From Acidobacteriota bacterium (GTDB lineage: Bacteria; Acidobacteriota; Thermoanaerobaculia; Multivoradales; JAHEKO01): a stretch of 6,495 nucleotides of DNA. Numbering within the stretch: the first letter of the stretch is position 1; each line of letters opens with the position of its first letter. Positions 5,686-6,495 of this stretch are shown in pieces. The DNA is taken from positions 1-6,495 of the forward strand of contig JAOTZA010000181.1 in the NCBI GenBank assembly GCA_029861655.1, given 5' to 3'. A program made the translations under genes and the position numbers. The notes beneath the pieces are model-generated. The model searched no databases. It had not been told where the DNA came from and saw nothing but the letters and a program-made list of their open reading frames with translations.

Positions 5686-5736
5686 GAGGCTCGATTCAGA
5701 CCGCGAGATCCGACACCAAGATCCGGCACTAGATTT

Positions 5737-5772
5737 GCTGCGCGAAGGGCGCGCCCGTGACAGCGTCGCAGC
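5737..5772 (+). other. Hairpin in the ABC gene leader
   Basis: GCTGCG (5737-5742) pairs with CGCAGC (5767-5772), enclosing the 10-bp palindrome GGGCGCGCCC (5747-5756). It ends 16 nt before the ribosome binding site of the ABC gene. There is no T-run, so it is more likely leader structure than a terminator; the GC-rich core may be chance. The rest of 5544-5796 shows no gene: a short plus-strand frame there starts on TTG with arginine/alanine-rich content and no family resemblance. Confidence 0.3.
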
Positions 5773-5788
5773 CGAACAATAGAAAAGC

Positions 5789-5796
5789 GAGGAAGG
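5789..5796 (+). promoter_or_regulatory. Ribosome binding site of the ABC ATPase gene
   Basis: The purine run GAGGAAGG directly precedes ATG 5797. It is the strongest Shine-Dalgarno-like sequence in the window and fixes the start. Confidence 0.6.
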
Positions 5797-6495
5797 ATGA
5801 TCGAGGCTCAAGGACTGACTCGCCGCTACGGTAACTATGTTGCGGTGGATGATGTGTCGTTCAATATCGCCGAGGGCGAGATCGTCGGCATCCTGGGCCC
5901 GAACGGGGCGGGAAAGACGACGACCCTCAGGATGATCACCGGCTTTCTGCCGCCGACCCTGGGGAGGATCACGGTCAACGGCACGGACCTCGTGAGCGAT
6001 CCGGTGGGCGCCCGCCGCCATCTCGGCTATCTTCCGGAGAATGTCGCCCTCTACCCCGACATGCGGGTGAGCGAGTACCTGGCGTATCGCGCGCGGCTCG
6101 AAGGACTGGGGCGCTCGGAGGCCGCTTCGAGAATAAACCGCTCGGTCGAGAGATGTCTCCTGACCGACGTCAAGGACCAGATCATCGGTACCCTGTCCAA
6201 GGGTTACCGCCAACGAGTGGGTCTGGCCACGGCGATCCTGCACCGACCCCGCGTTCTGGTTCTCGACGAGCCCACTGTCGGGCTCGACCCCAAGCAAATC
6301 ATCGCGATCCGCGAGCTGATCCGCGAACTGGCGAGGGAGAGCACGCTGTTGTTGTCAACCCACATCCTTCCCGAGGTGGAGCTCCTGTGCGACCGCGTCA
6401 TGATCATCGATCGTGGCAAGATTGTCGCCGAGGGGACACCCGAAACCCTGAACGAGCAGTGGATGGGCAATCCGGCGGTTCGTGTCGGCTTGGCG
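5797..6495 (+). CDS. ABC-2 type exporter ATP-binding protein, GldA-like (3' end outside window)
   Basis: Nucleotide-binding subunit that powers an ABC-2 exporter at the inner membrane. The first 233 codons are present and the frame stays open to the last base. Walker A GPNGAGKTT is at 34-42. The Q-loop region reads GYLPE (77-81), with Glu where most ABC proteins have Gln, as is common in ABC-2 exporters. The signature is LSKGYRQRVGLA (133-144), Walker B VLVLDEPTVGLDP (153-165), with catalytic E158, and the switch histidine is H189 in STHIL. The LSKGYRQR signature and the YPDM motif (86-89) resemble gliding-motility GldA and related ABC-2 ATPases. The full protein should be about 300 aa, and a membrane permease (GldF/GldG-like or ABC-2) is expected just downstream. 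Homology to GldA does not by itself imply gliding; the cargo cannot be deduced. Confidence 0.95.
   Translation, partial: MIEAQGLTRRYGNYVAVDDVSFNIAEGEIVGILGPNGAGKTTTLRMITGFLPPTLGRITVNGTDLVSDPVGARRHLGYLPENVALYPDMRVSEYLAYRARLEGLGRSEAASRINRSVERCLLTDVKDQIIGTLSKGYRQRVGLATAILHRPRVLVLDEPTVGLDPKQIIAIRELIRELARESTLLLSTHILPEVELLCDRVMIIDRGKIVAEGTPETLNEQWMGNPAVRVGLA

Noticed and set aside
5540..5782. Plus-strand 80-codon frame between the metalloenzyme and the ABC gene
   Set aside because: TTG start overlapping the previous gene's end, no ribosome binding site, Arg/Ala-rich content and internal palindromes; looks non-coding.
5608..6297. Minus-strand 229-codon frame
   Set aside because: Antisense to an ABC ATPase with all canonical motifs.

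Overview
The window is GC-rich bacterial chromosomal DNA with short intergenic gaps and ordinary housekeeping genes. The gene mix is a class II fumarase, a Y-family polymerase, an S4-domain heat-shock-like protein, a K+ channel, a small KSAYE-type coiled-coil protein, an iPGM-like metalloenzyme and a GldA-like ABC ATPase. This fits Acidobacteriota or a similar GC-rich phylum. That placement is an inference from composition and protein flavour, with low confidence. I see no tRNA, rRNA, CRISPR array, transposase or phage gene.

Layout from left to right: (1) the C-terminal part of fumC, + strand, ending at 502. (2) A 466-bp gap (503-968) with palindromes near fumC and then a large imperfect inverted repeat (743-953) that stops 5 nt before the dinB ribosome binding site. 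(3) dinB (DNA polymerase IV, +), which converges on hslR (Hsp15-like, -). Their stop codons share one CTAG. (4) A 108-bp divergent spacer, then a two-TM, double-RCK potassium channel (+). (5) A 165-bp gap (4184-4348) filled by a second imperfect inverted-repeat element. It lies between the convergent channel gene and a 92-aa coiled-coil gene (-). (6) A 304-aa metalloenzyme of the iPGM/phosphopentomutase fold (+), whose start codon is 1 bp from that of the divergent small gene. (7) A 253-bp leader with palindromes, then the first 233 codons of an ABC-2-type exporter ATPase (+), cut by the window end.

The genes do not form one pathway. They are mostly single-gene or two-gene units: central metabolism, translesion synthesis, 50S-subunit rescue, K+ flux, an unknown phosphoryl-transfer type enzyme and an exporter. 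The most interesting material is between the genes. Both long inverted repeats keep their helices mainly through G.U-compatible substitutions on one strand: the minus strand for 743-953 and the plus strand for 4184-4348. That is what selection on an RNA fold would leave. The second element is also flanked by CTAG on both sides, so it can be read as an insertion into a shared-stop CTAG junction like the one still intact between dinB and hslR.
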